Assembly: GCA_045805565.1 (NCBI GenBank)
Contig: JBJMKZ010000020.1
Span: 1-64,000, forward strand
DNA from: DATAEY01 sp045805565
GTDB taxonomy: Bacteria > Actinomycetota > Thermoleophilia > Solirubrobacterales > Solirubrobacteraceae
Direction: 5' to 3'
Length of the DNA stretch: 64,000 bases
This document shows positions 19,207 to 29,813 of the stretch, in pieces. A model generated the notes under the pieces. It was given only the letters and a program-made list of their open reading frames with translations, ran no database searches and had not been told where the DNA came from. Each line of letters begins with the position of its first letter. The stretch's first letter is position 1. Position numbers and translations under genes: made by a program.

Positions 19207-19647
19207 ATGCAGGATCGTCCGGATGCGCCCGAGCTGGCCGCCGCGGTCTCGCAGTTCCTCGCCGAGCAGGTGCGGCCCGCGGTCCCCGCCGAGCTGCGCT
19301 TCCTGGTCCTGGTGGCGGCGAACGCGTGCGCGATCCTGGCCCGCGAGATCCAGGGCATGTCCGCCGAGGAGGCGGCCGAGGCGCGCCGGCTGCTCGCCCT
19401 CGCGACCGGCGCCGATGCCGGTGCGGGCGCCGAGGTGCCGCCGGCGGAGGACGACATCGCGGCTTCCCAGCGACGGTTGGCGTGGAGCCTGCGATCCGAG
19501 CTCGCCCGCCGCATCCGGGCCGGCCAGCTCGACGAGCGCTGGGACGACGCGGTCCGCGTCGTGCGAGACTCGGTTCGTGCCAAGCTAGCGGTGGCGCACC
19601 CGGGATACGACGACTTCGCCGACGACGGCGGGCCCAGGACAACCTAG
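19207..19647 (+). CDS. DUF6285 protein (LvaB-like kinase partner)
   Basis: A 146-residue helical protein starting MQDRPDAPELAAAVSQFL, the typical opening of the DUF6285 family, followed by LRFLVLVAANACAILAREIQ. It lies between the kinase and the acyl-CoA dehydrogenase. In Pseudomonas putida the corresponding small protein LvaB is needed for full LvaA kinase activity; assignment to that role is inference. A GATAAT -10 hexamer at 19194-19199 lies 7 bases before the ATG, so it may also have its own leaderless promoter. Confidence 0.85.
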   Translation: MQDRPDAPELAAAVSQFLAEQVRPAVPAELRFLVLVAANACAILAREIQGMSAEEAAEARRLLALATGADAGAGAEVPPAEDDIAASQRRLAWSLRSELARRIRAGQLDERWDDAVRVVRDSVRAKLAVAHPGYDDFADDGGPRTT

Positions 19648-19668
19648 ACCGAGAGCGAGGAACGAGCC

Positions 19669-20964
19669 ATGGCGTGGGATTTCTCCACCGAGCCGGATTT
19701 CCAGGAGCAGCTGGACTGGATGCGCGCCTTCGTGCGCGAGGAGATCTGGCCGCTGGAGACGCTCGATCTCGACGTCGAGCAGCTCGACCGGGCGGTGGCG
19801 CCTCTCCAGGAGCGCGTCAAGGAGCGCGGGCTGTGGGCGGCGCACCTCGATCCGGAGCTGGGCGGCCAGGGCTTCGGCCAGGTCAAGCTCGGACTCATGC
19901 ACGAGATCCTCGGCACCTCGCCCTACGCGCCCCTGGCGTTCGGCAACCAGGCGCCGGATTCGGGCAACTCCGAGATCCTGGCGCTGGCCGGGACGCCCGA
20001 GCAGAAGGAGCGCTGGCTGTACCCGCTGCTGGCCGGCGACCTGAAGTCCGCATTCTCGATGACCGAGCCGGAGACCGCCGGCTCCGATCCGACGCTGCTT
20101 CGCACGCGCGCGGTCAAGGAAGGCGACTCGTACGTCATCAACGGCCACAAGTGGTTCTCGTCCAACGCATCGATCGCCGACTTCCTGATCGTCATGGCGG
20201 TCACCGACCCGGAGGCCCGGCGCTACCAGCGCGCGTCGATGCTGATCGTGCCGGTGGACACCCCCGGGGTCGAGATCGTGCGCGACGTGGCGACGATGGA
20301 GCATCCCGGGGGCGCCCACGGTCACTACGGCGGGCACGCCGAGATCTACTACCGCGACGTGCGCGTCCCGGTCGAGAACCTGCTCGGGCCGGAGGGCGCC
20401 GGCTTCCTCATCGCCCAGCAGCGCCTGGGCCCGGGCCGCATCCATCACTGCATGCGGTGGCTCGGCGTCTCCAAGCGCGCCTTCGACATGCTGTGCGAGC
20501 GGGCCCTCTACCGCGAGGCGCACGGCTCGGTTCTGGGCGAGAAGCAGACCGTACAGAACTGGATCGCGGACTCCGCGGCGCAGATGCAGTCCGCGCGGCT
20601 GATGACCCTGCACGCGGCGTGGAAGATGGACACCGAGGGATCGTCCGCCGCTCGCCAGGAGATCGCCCTGATCAAGTTCTACGGCGCGCAGGTGCTGCAC
20701 GACGTGGTGGACCGCGCCCTGCAGCTGCACGGGGCCCTGGGCTATTCGACGGACCTGCCGCTGGAGGCGATGTACCGGTTCGCGCGGGCCGCGCGCCTCT
20801 ACGACGGGCCCGACGAGGTCCATCGCCAGTCGGTCGCGAGGTCCATCCTGCGCGGCTATGAGGCGCCGGCGGACGGTGTCCCGTCCGAGCACGTGCCGAC
20901 TCGACGCGAGGCGGCGCGAGCCAAGTTCGCCCACCTGCTCGAGGCGGTGACCTCCAACGACTGA
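19669..20964 (+). CDS. Acyl-CoA dehydrogenase, ACAD10/11-LvaC type
   Basis: A 431-residue FAD flavoprotein of the acyl-CoA dehydrogenase superfamily. It shows FSMTEPETAGSDPTLLRT (flavin/substrate contact), VINGHKWFSSNA, RLGPGRIHHCMRW and the C-terminal LQLHGALGYSTDLPLE and YDGPDEVHRQSVARSIL. The DGPDEVH segment marks the ACAD10/11 and LvaC branch, which eliminates phosphate from 4-phospho-acyl-CoA and rehydrates to 3-hydroxyacyl-CoA. It lies 21 bases after the DUF6285 gene. Role in 4-hydroxy-acid catabolism is inferred from family and context. Confidence 0.92.
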   Translation: MAWDFSTEPDFQEQLDWMRAFVREEIWPLETLDLDVEQLDRAVAPLQERVKERGLWAAHLDPELGGQGFGQVKLGLMHEILGTSPYAPLAFGNQAPDSGNSEILALAGTPEQKERWLYPLLAGDLKSAFSMTEPETAGSDPTLLRTRAVKEGDSYVINGHKWFSSNASIADFLIVMAVTDPEARRYQRASMLIVPVDTPGVEIVRDVATMEHPGGAHGHYGGHAEIYYRDVRVPVENLLGPEGAGFLIAQQRLGPGRIHHCMRWLGVSKRAFDMLCERALYREAHGSVLGEKQTVQNWIADSAAQMQSARLMTLHAAWKMDTEGSSAARQEIALIKFYGAQVLHDVVDRALQLHGALGYSTDLPLEAMYRFARAARLYDGPDEVHRQSVARSILRGYEAPADGVPSEHVPTRREAARAKFAHLLEAVTSND

Positions 20965-20992
20965 TCCGCCGACCGGCAGGCGCGCGCGCTCG

Positions 20993-21904
20993 GTGCGCGC
21001 GCTGGTGGCGGCGCTGATCCTCCAGCTGGCCCTCGGCGCGACGCTGGTCGCCCTCGCCGTGTGGGGCCTGCCGTTCACCGGGCCGCGATCCGCACGCCGG
21101 TCGCCAGCGTCGCGGCCGCCCGCGTCGGCCGTTCCAAAGGTCAACCGGTTCCTGGCCGGGCGGGCCTACGCCGAGGTCCGCTACGAGGTCTCGCTGGGTC
21201 CGCGGCCGGCGGGGTCGGCCGTCTCGCGCCGGCTCGCCGCCCACCTGCGCCGGCTCCTGCCCGACGGCGGCTACGAGCCGCTGAACGGCGGCCTGCGCAA
21301 CGTGGTCGGTCATCTGCCGGGCCGCCGCCCGGCGGTGTTGATCGGCGCGCACTACGACACCAAGGATCTGCCCGGGTTCGTCGGCGCCAACGACGGCGCG
21401 GCGGGCGCCGCGGCGGTCGTCGAGCTGGCCCGGACGCTGCCGCGCCATCGCCGTCCCGGAGCCCCGGAGATCCGCTTCGTCCTCTTCGACGGCGAGGAGA
21501 GCCCCGCCGGGACGCCCGCGATCGCGTTCCCGAGCGGTGGGCTGCGCGGCAGCCGCGCGTACGCGCGCGCCCACCGGCGCGAGATCGGCCGAGCGATCGT
21601 GCTCGACTTCATCGGCCAGCGCCGCCTTTCCCTGCCTCGCGAACGGGGCTCGGACCCGGAACTGTGGGCGGGCCTGCGGGCGGCGGCGGCGCGGGTGGGC
21701 CTGCTCGGGGCCTTCCCGCCGGGCTCGCGGAGCCAGATCTACGACGACCACACTCCGTTCGCGGCGGCGGGGATCCCGGCGATCGACCTGATCGACTTCG
21801 ACTACCCGCCATTCCACACGGACGCCGACACGCTCGACAAGATCTCCGCCGCCTCGCTCGACATGGCCGGCGAGGCGGTCCTCGAGCTCGTGCGCCGGCT
21901 GTGA
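20993..21904 (+). CDS. M28-family zinc peptidase / glutaminyl cyclase-like, exported
   Basis: 303 residues with an N-terminal hydrophobic segment (ALVAALILQLALGATLVALAVW) that acts as a signal or anchor, then an M28/QC domain. Zinc ligands are visible in order: IGAHYDTKD (His), GANDGAAG (bridging Asp), FDGEES (Glu), LDFIG and PPFHTDADTLDKI (His). The HTDADTLDKI ending matches glutaminyl-peptide cyclotransferase-like proteins of bacteria. The start is GTG 20993. It overlaps the next gene in GTGA. It probably acts outside the membrane; peptidase versus cyclase activity cannot be decided. Confidence 0.88.
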   Translation: MRALVAALILQLALGATLVALAVWGLPFTGPRSARRSPASRPPASAVPKVNRFLAGRAYAEVRYEVSLGPRPAGSAVSRRLAAHLRRLLPDGGYEPLNGGLRNVVGHLPGRRPAVLIGAHYDTKDLPGFVGANDGAAGAAAVVELARTLPRHRRPGAPEIRFVLFDGEESPAGTPAIAFPSGGLRGSRAYARAHRREIGRAIVLDFIGQRRLSLPRERGSDPELWAGLRAAAARVGLLGAFPPGSRSQIYDDHTPFAAAGIPAIDLIDFDYPPFHTDADTLDKISAASLDMAGEAVLELVRRL

Positions 21905-22515
21905 GGGCGCGCGCGCTCGCGGCCCGCGGCCGGGAGGCCTGGGGGCTGCGCGGGCTGGGGTGGCGGGTCGGCCGATTTCGATGGCGGGCGCATCGGCTGG
22001 CGGAGCGGTTGGACGACGACTGGGCGCTGGAGGCCGCCACCAACCCCGAGGACCTCGCCACGCTCCTGCGCCTGGCTCGCGGCCGGGAGCGAATCGCCGA
22101 GCTGGGCACCGCCACGGGCTGGACATCCATCTCGCTGGCGCTCGCCGACCCCGCCCGCCGAGTCGTCTCCTGCGACCCGGTCGTCCATCTGCACCGTGAC
22201 CGCTATCTCGGGTTGGTGCCCCCCGCGGTCCGCGAGAGGATCGAGTTCGTGCGGGAGCCGGGAAGCGAGGCGGCCGCGAGGCTCGGGCCGGTCGAAATGC
22301 TGTTCATCGACTCAACCCACGAGCGCGAGGGCACCGTCGCCGAGTTTCGCGCCTGGCGGGCGCGCCTGAGGCCGGGCGCGGTCGTCGCCTTCCACGACTA
22401 CGGGCATCCCGGCTTCCCGGGCGTCCACCAGGCGGTGGCCGACCTCGGGCTAGAAGGCGAGGTCCAGGGCGGCCTGTTCGTGTGGCCGGCGCCCCGGGAG
22501 CCGGCGCCTGGCTGA
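21901..22515 (+). CDS. Class I SAM-dependent methyltransferase
   Basis: 204 residues from GTG 21901, overlapping the upstream stop. The core contains IAELGTATGWTSISLALA (motif I), VVSCDPVV, EMLFIDSTHERE (the acidic motif of O-methyltransferases) and PGAVVAFHDYG. This is the pattern of class-24-like or glycan/rhamnosyl O-methyltransferases. It is coupled to the M28 gene; the acceptor is unknown. Confidence 0.85.
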   Translation: MRARALAARGREAWGLRGLGWRVGRFRWRAHRLAERLDDDWALEAATNPEDLATLLRLARGRERIAELGTATGWTSISLALADPARRVVSCDPVVHLHRDRYLGLVPPAVRERIEFVREPGSEAAARLGPVEMLFIDSTHEREGTVAEFRAWRARLRPGAVVAFHDYGHPGFPGVHQAVADLGLEGEVQGGLFVWPAPREPAPG

Positions 22516-22552
22516 GCCGGCCGCCCGGCGGGCGGCGCCTACACTTTCCGGG

Positions 22553-23524
22553 ATGCCGGGCTCCGACAACGGGCGCCACGCGCCCGACAAGCTGCTGCTC
22601 GCCGCTCCCCGCGGGTACTGCGCCGGCGTCGATCGAGCGGTCCAGACGGTCGAGCACGCGCTGGACCTCTACGGGGCGCCCGTCTACGTGCGCAAGGAGA
22701 TCGTCCACAACAAGCACGTGGTCGAGAAGCTGCGCGAGCGCGGGGCGATCTTCGTCGACCAGGAGACCGAGGTGCCCGAGGGCGCCACGGCGGTCTTCTC
22801 GGCCCACGGGGTCGCTCCGACCGTGCACCGCAACGCCAGGGCCCGTCGCCTGCACGCCATCGACGCCACGTGCCCGCTGGTCACCAAGGTGCACGTGGAG
22901 GCCAAGAAGTTCGCCGCGGAGGGCTACACGATCATCCTGATCGGCCACGCCGGCCACGAGGAGGTCGAGGGGACCATGGGCGAGGCGCCGGACTCGATCG
23001 TGCTCATCCAGACGGAGGAGCAGGTGGACCAGCTGGAGGTCCCCGATCCCGACCGCGTCGCGTACATCTCCCAGACCACGCTCTCGGTCGACGAGACTCG
23101 CAATGTCATCAACCGGCTGCGGGCGAGGTTCCCGAAGATCGTGGGCCCCCGGACCGACGACATCTGCTACGCCACCACCAACCGCCAGGCCGCCGTCAAG
23201 CAGATGGCCGCCGAATGCGACCTGGTACTGGTCATCGGCTCCCAGAACTCCTCGAACTCCAAGCGGCTGGTCGAGGTCGCCCGCGACTACGGAGCCGAGG
23301 CCCACCTGATCGACCACGAGGGCCAGGTGCAGGAGGACTGGCTGGACGGCGCGCGCGTGGTGGGGATCTCGTCCGGGGCGAGCGCTCCCGAGGAGCTGGT
23401 ACAGCGGCTGGTGCGCTTCTTCCGGGAACGGGGCACCGACGACGTCCGCGAGTTCGACGTCATCCAGGAGGACGTCCGCTTCATGCTGCCCAAGACGATC
23501 CGCGAGGCGCTGGCCGCCGGATAG
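22553..23524 (+). CDS. ispH: 4-hydroxy-3-methylbut-2-enyl diphosphate reductase
   Basis: Last enzyme of the MEP isoprenoid pathway, reducing HMBPP to IPP and DMAPP with a 4Fe-4S cluster. The 323-residue protein has the three cluster cysteines Cys23 (APRGYCAGVDRAV), Cys107 (DATCPLV) and Cys205 (DDICYATTNRQ). HNKHVVEKL, FSAHGV and SQNSSNSKRLVEVA substrate-binding blocks are intact. A TACACT -10-like hexamer at 22540-22545 lies 7 bases before the ATG, implying a leaderless mRNA. Confidence 0.97.
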   Translation: MPGSDNGRHAPDKLLLAAPRGYCAGVDRAVQTVEHALDLYGAPVYVRKEIVHNKHVVEKLRERGAIFVDQETEVPEGATAVFSAHGVAPTVHRNARARRLHAIDATCPLVTKVHVEAKKFAAEGYTIILIGHAGHEEVEGTMGEAPDSIVLIQTEEQVDQLEVPDPDRVAYISQTTLSVDETRNVINRLRARFPKIVGPRTDDICYATTNRQAAVKQMAAECDLVLVIGSQNSSNSKRLVEVARDYGAEAHLIDHEGQVQEDWLDGARVVGISSGASAPEELVQRLVRFFRERGTDDVREFDVIQEDVRFMLPKTIREALAAG

Positions 23525-23548
23525 TCACCGGCGTCCGACCGAGATACG

Positions 23549-24445
23549 TCAGCCGTCGCCGTCCTCGTCGTCGTCGGCGACCCACTCGTCGATGACCGGC
23601 AGCGCCGCCCCGCTGGCGGCCTCGGCGGAGCTCCAGTGCAGGGTCGCGCGTTCGCCCCGATGCTCTGGGGGCACCTCGGCGTGCGGGTCGAAGACGCGAA
23701 GCCCGCGCGAGAGCGTGCGCGCCGCCACCTTCTCGACCTCATCGGCGTCCTCGTCGAGGACCAGCTTCGCCAGCGCCGAGACGCTGTACTCACCCGGAGT
23801 GAGCACCCTCGGCGCGACGTGCAGCCGGAAGCGGACGGTCTCGGGCTCGGGCACCGTGACCACGTCCGGCGACGCGGCGTGGAGCATCTTCTTGCCCCCG
23901 GCGTAGAAGATGAAGCCGGCGTGGAACGCCCAGATGGGTCGGAAGAAGGAGCACGTCGCCTCGAGGACCAGCTCCTCGAGCGCGCTGACCTCCTTGATCT
24001 CGTCACCCTCGGCAGACAGCAGCTTGAGGTCGAGGAACTCGGCGATCGGCGGCCTCTCGGGCTCCGGGATGACCGGCTTGGGCTGCGCGATCGCGTAGAA
24101 GTAGCGGCATGACTGGCAGCGCAGGAAGAACTCCTGCACCTTGTCGAACGAGGTGTAGCCGCAGTGCGGGCACGGCTGGCCCTCCTCCACCCTGCCGTCG
24201 ACGAACTGGACCCAGACGTACTCGAAGACCTCCATATCGTCGCGGAACGTGATGGCGGTCTTGCCCAGCTCGGTGGCGGCGTCCCGGGCCTCCTGCTCGA
24301 CCGCCTCAGCCGGGCCGGAGTAGTGCACCCCCCGGGCGAACCAGTGCAGGCGGCCGTCCAGCAGCTCGTTCCAGGGCAGCCGCCAGGCGGCCCGGCCGTC
24401 CGCGGCCGGAGGGTCGGCGGATACCGCGACCGGCTCGGTCGCCAT
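23549..24445 (-). CDS. Zinc-ribbon protein with Wzt C-terminal-like domain
   Basis: 298 residues. Residues about 92-115 hold a CPHCG...CQSCRYF zinc ribbon. Residues about 150-255 form a beta-rich domain (VLEATCSFFRPIWAFHAGFIF, FRLHVAPRVLTPGEYSVSALA) that looks like the Wzt C-terminal carbohydrate-binding domain of O-antigen exporters. There is no ATPase domain. The ATG overlaps the stop of the upstream ABC-2 permease in TGATG, so the two are coupled. It may confer substrate recognition on the permease. The C-terminus is acidic. Family placement is tentative. Confidence 0.6.
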   Translation of the reverse strand: MATEPVAVSADPPAADGRAAWRLPWNELLDGRLHWFARGVHYSGPAEAVEQEARDAATELGKTAITFRDDMEVFEYVWVQFVDGRVEEGQPCPHCGYTSFDKVQEFFLRCQSCRYFYAIAQPKPVIPEPERPPIAEFLDLKLLSAEGDEIKEVSALEELVLEATCSFFRPIWAFHAGFIFYAGGKKMLHAASPDVVTVPEPETVRFRLHVAPRVLTPGEYSVSALAKLVLDEDADEVEKVAARTLSRGLRVFDPHAEVPPEHRGERATLHWSSAEAASGAALPVIDEWVADDDEDGDG

Positions 24446-25416
24446 CAGAACCCGTCCTCGTCGTCGTCGTCATCGTCGCCGCCGGTGGCGTACTCGAGGG
24501 ACCGAACCGCCTCGCGCGAGTAGTACCACAGGCCCGACACCGTGATGATGCTTCCCACGACGAAGCTCACGACGAGCGCCCGCAGCTCAATGAACCCGGC
24601 GCCGATCAACCCGTACTTGATCATCTCGATCGGGGCCGTGAGGGGGTTGACGACCGCCAGCCAGTGCCACTGGTGGGGCAGCTTGTCGATGGGATACAGG
24701 ATTGGGGTGACGAACAGCCCGATCGGGAGCACGTAGCGCAGCGCGTAACGCCAATCGCGCGCCTTGGCGTTCGCGACCGCCAGCCAGAGCGTCGCCCCGA
24801 CGGTGAGGATCAGCAATAGCACGAAGCCCGGCACGACCAGGAGCAGTTGCGGTGGGGGGGCGAGGTAGAAGTGGCCGGTGGTCGCCCAGAAGAAGATCAC
24901 CGTCCCGAAGAGGACGAGCATGTAGACGGCGGCCTCGACCAGCGGATAGGCCAGGCTGGAGATCGCCACGAACATCAGCGGGAAGCGGAAGCCGCGGATC
25001 AGCTTGCGGTACATGCGGATCGAACGCATGCCGTACATCAGCGTCCTCTCGAACAGGCGCCAGCCGACGAGGCCGGCCAGCAGGAACAGGAAGTACGGCG
25101 TACCAGTTCCCGACGAGAGCTTCAGGACGCCGCCGAACAGCAGGGTCTTGCCCAGGGCGTCCATGAACGGACGGATCAGCAGCCACAGGCGGCCCAGCTT
25201 CGTGCCCCGGATGCGCTTGGCCAGAAAGCGGGCCATCATCGGCTTCAGCAGCCGGCGCTCCGCCCAGGCATCGCGGATGCTCTCCCACACGCCGGTATGG
25301 ACCTCGGTGATCGCCACCGGGGCGCTCGTGGCCGCCGCGACGCCGGCCGGGGCGCCTCGGGTAACGGGGCCTTCGGTCTCGTCTCTGAGCGGTTCGAGGG
25401 TGCGGGTGGGTTCCAT
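24445..25416 (-). CDS. ABC-2 type permease, Wzm/TagG-like polysaccharide exporter
   Basis: 323 residues from ATG 25416 (MEPTRTLEPLRDE). About six membrane helices follow a cytosolic N-terminus; RDWRYALRYVLPIGLFVTPILYP and WHWLAVVNPLTAPIEMIKYGL are typical of Wzm/KpsM/TagG permeases. The tail is poly-Asp (GGDDDDDDEDGF). An in-frame start at 25548 would run into the promoter of the divergent gene, so the shorter form is preferred. No ABC ATPase lies within the window; the partner downstream is a Wzt-C-like protein. The cargo is probably a glycan. Confidence 0.85.
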   Translation of the reverse strand: MEPTRTLEPLRDETEGPVTRGAPAGVAAATSAPVAITEVHTGVWESIRDAWAERRLLKPMMARFLAKRIRGTKLGRLWLLIRPFMDALGKTLLFGGVLKLSSGTGTPYFLFLLAGLVGWRLFERTLMYGMRSIRMYRKLIRGFRFPLMFVAISSLAYPLVEAAVYMLVLFGTVIFFWATTGHFYLAPPPQLLLVVPGFVLLLILTVGATLWLAVANAKARDWRYALRYVLPIGLFVTPILYPIDKLPHQWHWLAVVNPLTAPIEMIKYGLIGAGFIELRALVVSFVVGSIITVSGLWYYSREAVRSLEYATGGDDDDDDEDGF

Positions 25417-25506
25417 CGGTTCATCCGGCGCGAGCGCCGGTCCGGGAAAGGATGACACCGCAGGACGCCGTCGCGGATCCCGGCCCAAAACGACTACGCT
25501 CAGGCC

Positions 25507-27056
<1,550 letters not shown>

Positions 27057-27060
<4 letters not shown>

Positions 27061-28163
27061 TCACCCTCGTCGTCTCCGATCTGCACCTCGGCGCGCGCTC
27101 GGGGATCGACCTGCTGCGGGGTGAGCCGGCGCGCGGGCGTCTGCTCGAGGAGGCCGGACGGGCCGACGAGGTGATCCTGCTCGGCGACGTCGTCGAGCTT
27201 CGCGAGGGGCCGATGGCCGAGGCGATGGACATCGCGCGCCCCTGGTTCGAGGCCCTCGGCTCGGTGCTCGGAGAGCGGCGGGTGGTTATCACGCCGGGCA
27301 ACCACGACCATCGGCTGCTGGAGCGCTGGCGCGAGCGTGTGAGCGCCGCCGGCGATGGGCCGCTCGGCCTCGAACAGCTCATCGATCCGGCCCAGGCGTC
27401 GGACATCGCGACGACGATCGCCGGCTGGCTGTCGCCGGCCCGCCTTCAGATCGCCTATCCGGGTCTCTGGCTCGCCGACGGGGTCTACGCCATCCACGGG
27501 CATTACCTGGACCGTCACATCACCGTGCCCGCCTTCGAGCCGCTGGCGGTGCGCTCGGTGGAGCGGGTGCTGCGGGCGCGTGGCGATCGCCTGGAAGGGG
27601 TCGAGGGCTACGAGGCGGTGCTGGCCCCGCTGTATGCGGCGCTCCACGAGGTGGCCCAGAGCGCGCCGGCGCCGCGCGGCCGCAGCCGTCCTACCGCGAC
27701 CCTGTCGTCGCGCGCCTACCGGTTGCTGGCCGGCGACGGCAGCGGCCCCCGCCCCCTCCACCACCGGCTGGTGAGCGGGATCGCATTCCCCACCGTGGTC
27801 GGGGCCCTCAACGCGGCCGGTCTGGGACCGCTGCGGGCGGACCTCACGGGCCCCGAGCTGCGTCGTTCCTCGCTGCGGGCGATGGCCGAGGTGCTGGACC
27901 GGCTCGCGATCGACGCCCAGCACGTGATCTTCGGCCACACCCATCGCGCCGGCCCCCTGCCCGGCGACGACTCCGCCGAATGGCTGGCGCCGGGCGCCAC
28001 GCGGCTTCACAACTGCGGCAGCTGGGTCGTCGAGCGCTTCCTCGGTGGGCGCACCCCCGAGCGCAGCCCGTATCGCGCCGGCGCTGCCATACGCGTCGAG
28101 TCCGGGCGGCCCACGCCGGTCCGCCACCTGCTCGACGGCCGCGCCTACGCCGCCCGCGCCTGA
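27057..28163 (+). CDS. Calcineurin-like metallophosphoesterase
   Basis: 368 residues from GTG 27057, overlapping the ligase stop in GTGA. All metal motifs are present: VVSDLHLGA (D..H), LLGDVVEL (GD), TPGNHDHRLL (GNHD), AIHGHYLDRH and FGHTHRAG (GHTH). A helical insert sits between residues about 150 and 270. This resembles UDP-diacylglucosamine pyrophosphohydrolase-like or general phosphodiesterases of actinobacteria; the substrate is unknown. It converges on, and overlaps by 19 bases, the redoxin gene. Confidence 0.88.
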
Positions 28164-28903
28164 TCCACCACGCCCGGCGTGAAGCAGACGGCGTGGCAGG
28201 TCACGCCCTCGCCGACCTCGAGCTCGAGCCTCCCCTCGGTGTGCCGGGAATGCTCGATCAGCGGGTAGACCCCGGGGTGTTCCACCTGGACCGACCTCCC
28301 GTTTGCCACCACCCGGCCCCGCCCGTCCAGGACCGCCCATACGCCGCCGGCGGCATACGGCCCGCTGTAGGCGCCGGCGCGGTCCGCGGTCTGCGCGGCC
28401 ACGACCGCCTCGGGATCGTCCTCGGGCCGCTGCGGTGCGACGGGTTCGCGCTCGACTCCGAGAAGCTCCTGGATGGCGCGCTCGGTGTCCGCGTACGCCC
28501 CCTCGCCGTAGTGGTAGTCGTGCAGCGTCCCGCGGCGGTTCCACAGGTAGCGCGCCGGCCACCCGCGGTTGCCGTACAGGCGCCACACCTCGAGGTCGAG
28601 ATCGACCACCACCGGATAGGGGACCTCGAGCCGGGCCACGGCCTCGCGTACCGGCTCCTCGGTGGCCGAGGGATCGAAGCCCGAGGCGTGCACGCCGATG
28701 ACGCGCAGCCCGTCTTCTCGGTAGCGGCGGTGCCACTCCCCGAGGTAGGGCAGGGTGCGCAGCGAGTTGACCCGGCAGAAGTCCCAGAACTCGACCAGGA
28801 CCGGACGGCCTATCTGGTCTTCCAGACGCTGGGGCGCCGAGCCGATCCACGGCAGCCCGCGCGGGAACGGCGGCGCCGGGATGGTGTCCACCGGGGGACG
28901 CAC
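28145..28903 (-). CDS. Thioredoxin-fold redoxin lacking the CxxC motif
   Basis: 252 residues, a TlpA/DipZ-like redoxin domain in the first 150 residues (VLVEFWDFCRVNSLRTLPYL, RVIGVHASGFDP, YPVVVDLDLEVWRLYGNRGWPARYLW) and a beta-rich C-terminal part like the DipZ carbohydrate-binding module. Homologues read FWDYxCVNCLRT; here the sequence is FCRVNS, with Cys43 one place early and Ser47 in place of the second Cys, so no CxxC dithiol exists. There is no export signal. It may be a non-redox or one-Cys protein. A TACCTT box lies upstream. Confidence 0.8.
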   Translation of the reverse strand: MRPPVDTIPAPPFPRGLPWIGSAPQRLEDQIGRPVLVEFWDFCRVNSLRTLPYLGEWHRRYREDGLRVIGVHASGFDPSATEEPVREAVARLEVPYPVVVDLDLEVWRLYGNRGWPARYLWNRRGTLHDYHYGEGAYADTERAIQELLGVEREPVAPQRPEDDPEAVVAAQTADRAGAYSGPYAAGGVWAVLDGRGRVVANGRSVQVEHPGVYPLIEHSRHTEGRLELEVGEGVTCHAVCFTPGVVDQARAA

Positions 28904-28938
28904 CGGCCGGCCAAGGTAGCATCGCCCGCTCCCCGGAG

Positions 28939-29724
28939 ATGATCGACCACCGCCTCGTTCACGCCCTGCACGTGGAGCGCCTGCGCCGGGACGACCTCGG
29001 GGCGGAGGTCCGCGACGCGCATTCGATCTTCCAGACCTCCACGCTCGACGCGCTCCTGGCGGGCCTGTACGACGGCGACGTCACCTTCGGAGAGCTGGCG
29101 GAGCGGGGCGATCTCGGCCTCGGGACCCTGAACGGGCTCGACGGGGAGATGATCGCCCTGGACGGCGCCTTCTATCGCGCCGGGACCGATGGCCGCGTCC
29201 GGGCGATCGCGCCGGAGGAGCGCACGCCGTTCGCGGTCGTCACCCGATTTGCGCCCGACGTGGGCGCGCCGATCGACGTCCCGGTCGATCATGCCCAGCT
29301 CCTCGACCGGATCGAGGCACTGGGCGCCGACCCGGCCCTCTGCTACGCGGTCCGGGTCGACGGTCGCTTCCGGCGTGTGCACGCGCGCTCGGTTCCGCGC
29401 CAGCGCCGGCCTTATCCGCCCCTCTCGGAGGTGGTCTCGCACCAGGTCGAGTTCGACCTGGCAGACCTGACGGGCACGCTACTCGGCTTCCGCTTCCCCG
29501 ACTACGCGCAGGGCCTCAACGTTCCCGGCTATCACCTGCACGTGATCTCCGACGACCGGTCCAGCGGCGGCCACGTGCTCGACTGCCGGATCCTGGAGGG
29601 CGAGATCCGCATCGACCACACCTCCGACCTGCACATGGAGCTCCCGGCCGGCGTCACCTGGACCGAGCCGGACACCTCCGCCGCCAAGCGAGACCTGATC
29701 ACCGGCGCCGAGGGGGGAGGTTGA
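28939..29724 (+). CDS. budA: Alpha-acetolactate decarboxylase
   Basis: A 261-residue zinc enzyme converting acetolactate to acetoin. It has FQTSTLDALLAGLYDGDVTF, GDLGLGTLNGLDGEMIALDG, FPDYAQGLNVPGYHLHVIS and GGHVLDCRI; the three histidines of GYHLH and GGH bind zinc, and a Glu near the C-terminus (LHMELP region) is retained. No acetolactate synthase or butanediol dehydrogenase is adjacent. GGAG precedes the ATG, and a TAGCAT box lies at 28917-28922. Confidence 0.93.
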   Translation: MIDHRLVHALHVERLRRDDLGAEVRDAHSIFQTSTLDALLAGLYDGDVTFGELAERGDLGLGTLNGLDGEMIALDGAFYRAGTDGRVRAIAPEERTPFAVVTRFAPDVGAPIDVPVDHAQLLDRIEALGADPALCYAVRVDGRFRRVHARSVPRQRRPYPPLSEVVSHQVEFDLADLTGTLLGFRFPDYAQGLNVPGYHLHVISDDRSSGGHVLDCRILEGEIRIDHTSDLHMELPAGVTWTEPDTSAAKRDLITGAEGGG

Positions 29725-29813
29725 GGAGCACCAGGCGAGAGTGCGCGAGCCCAGGACGAAGCGTGCCGCTACCGCGCCCAAGCCGGCGAGAATCGGAAGC
29801 GTCGCGCCAGCGC

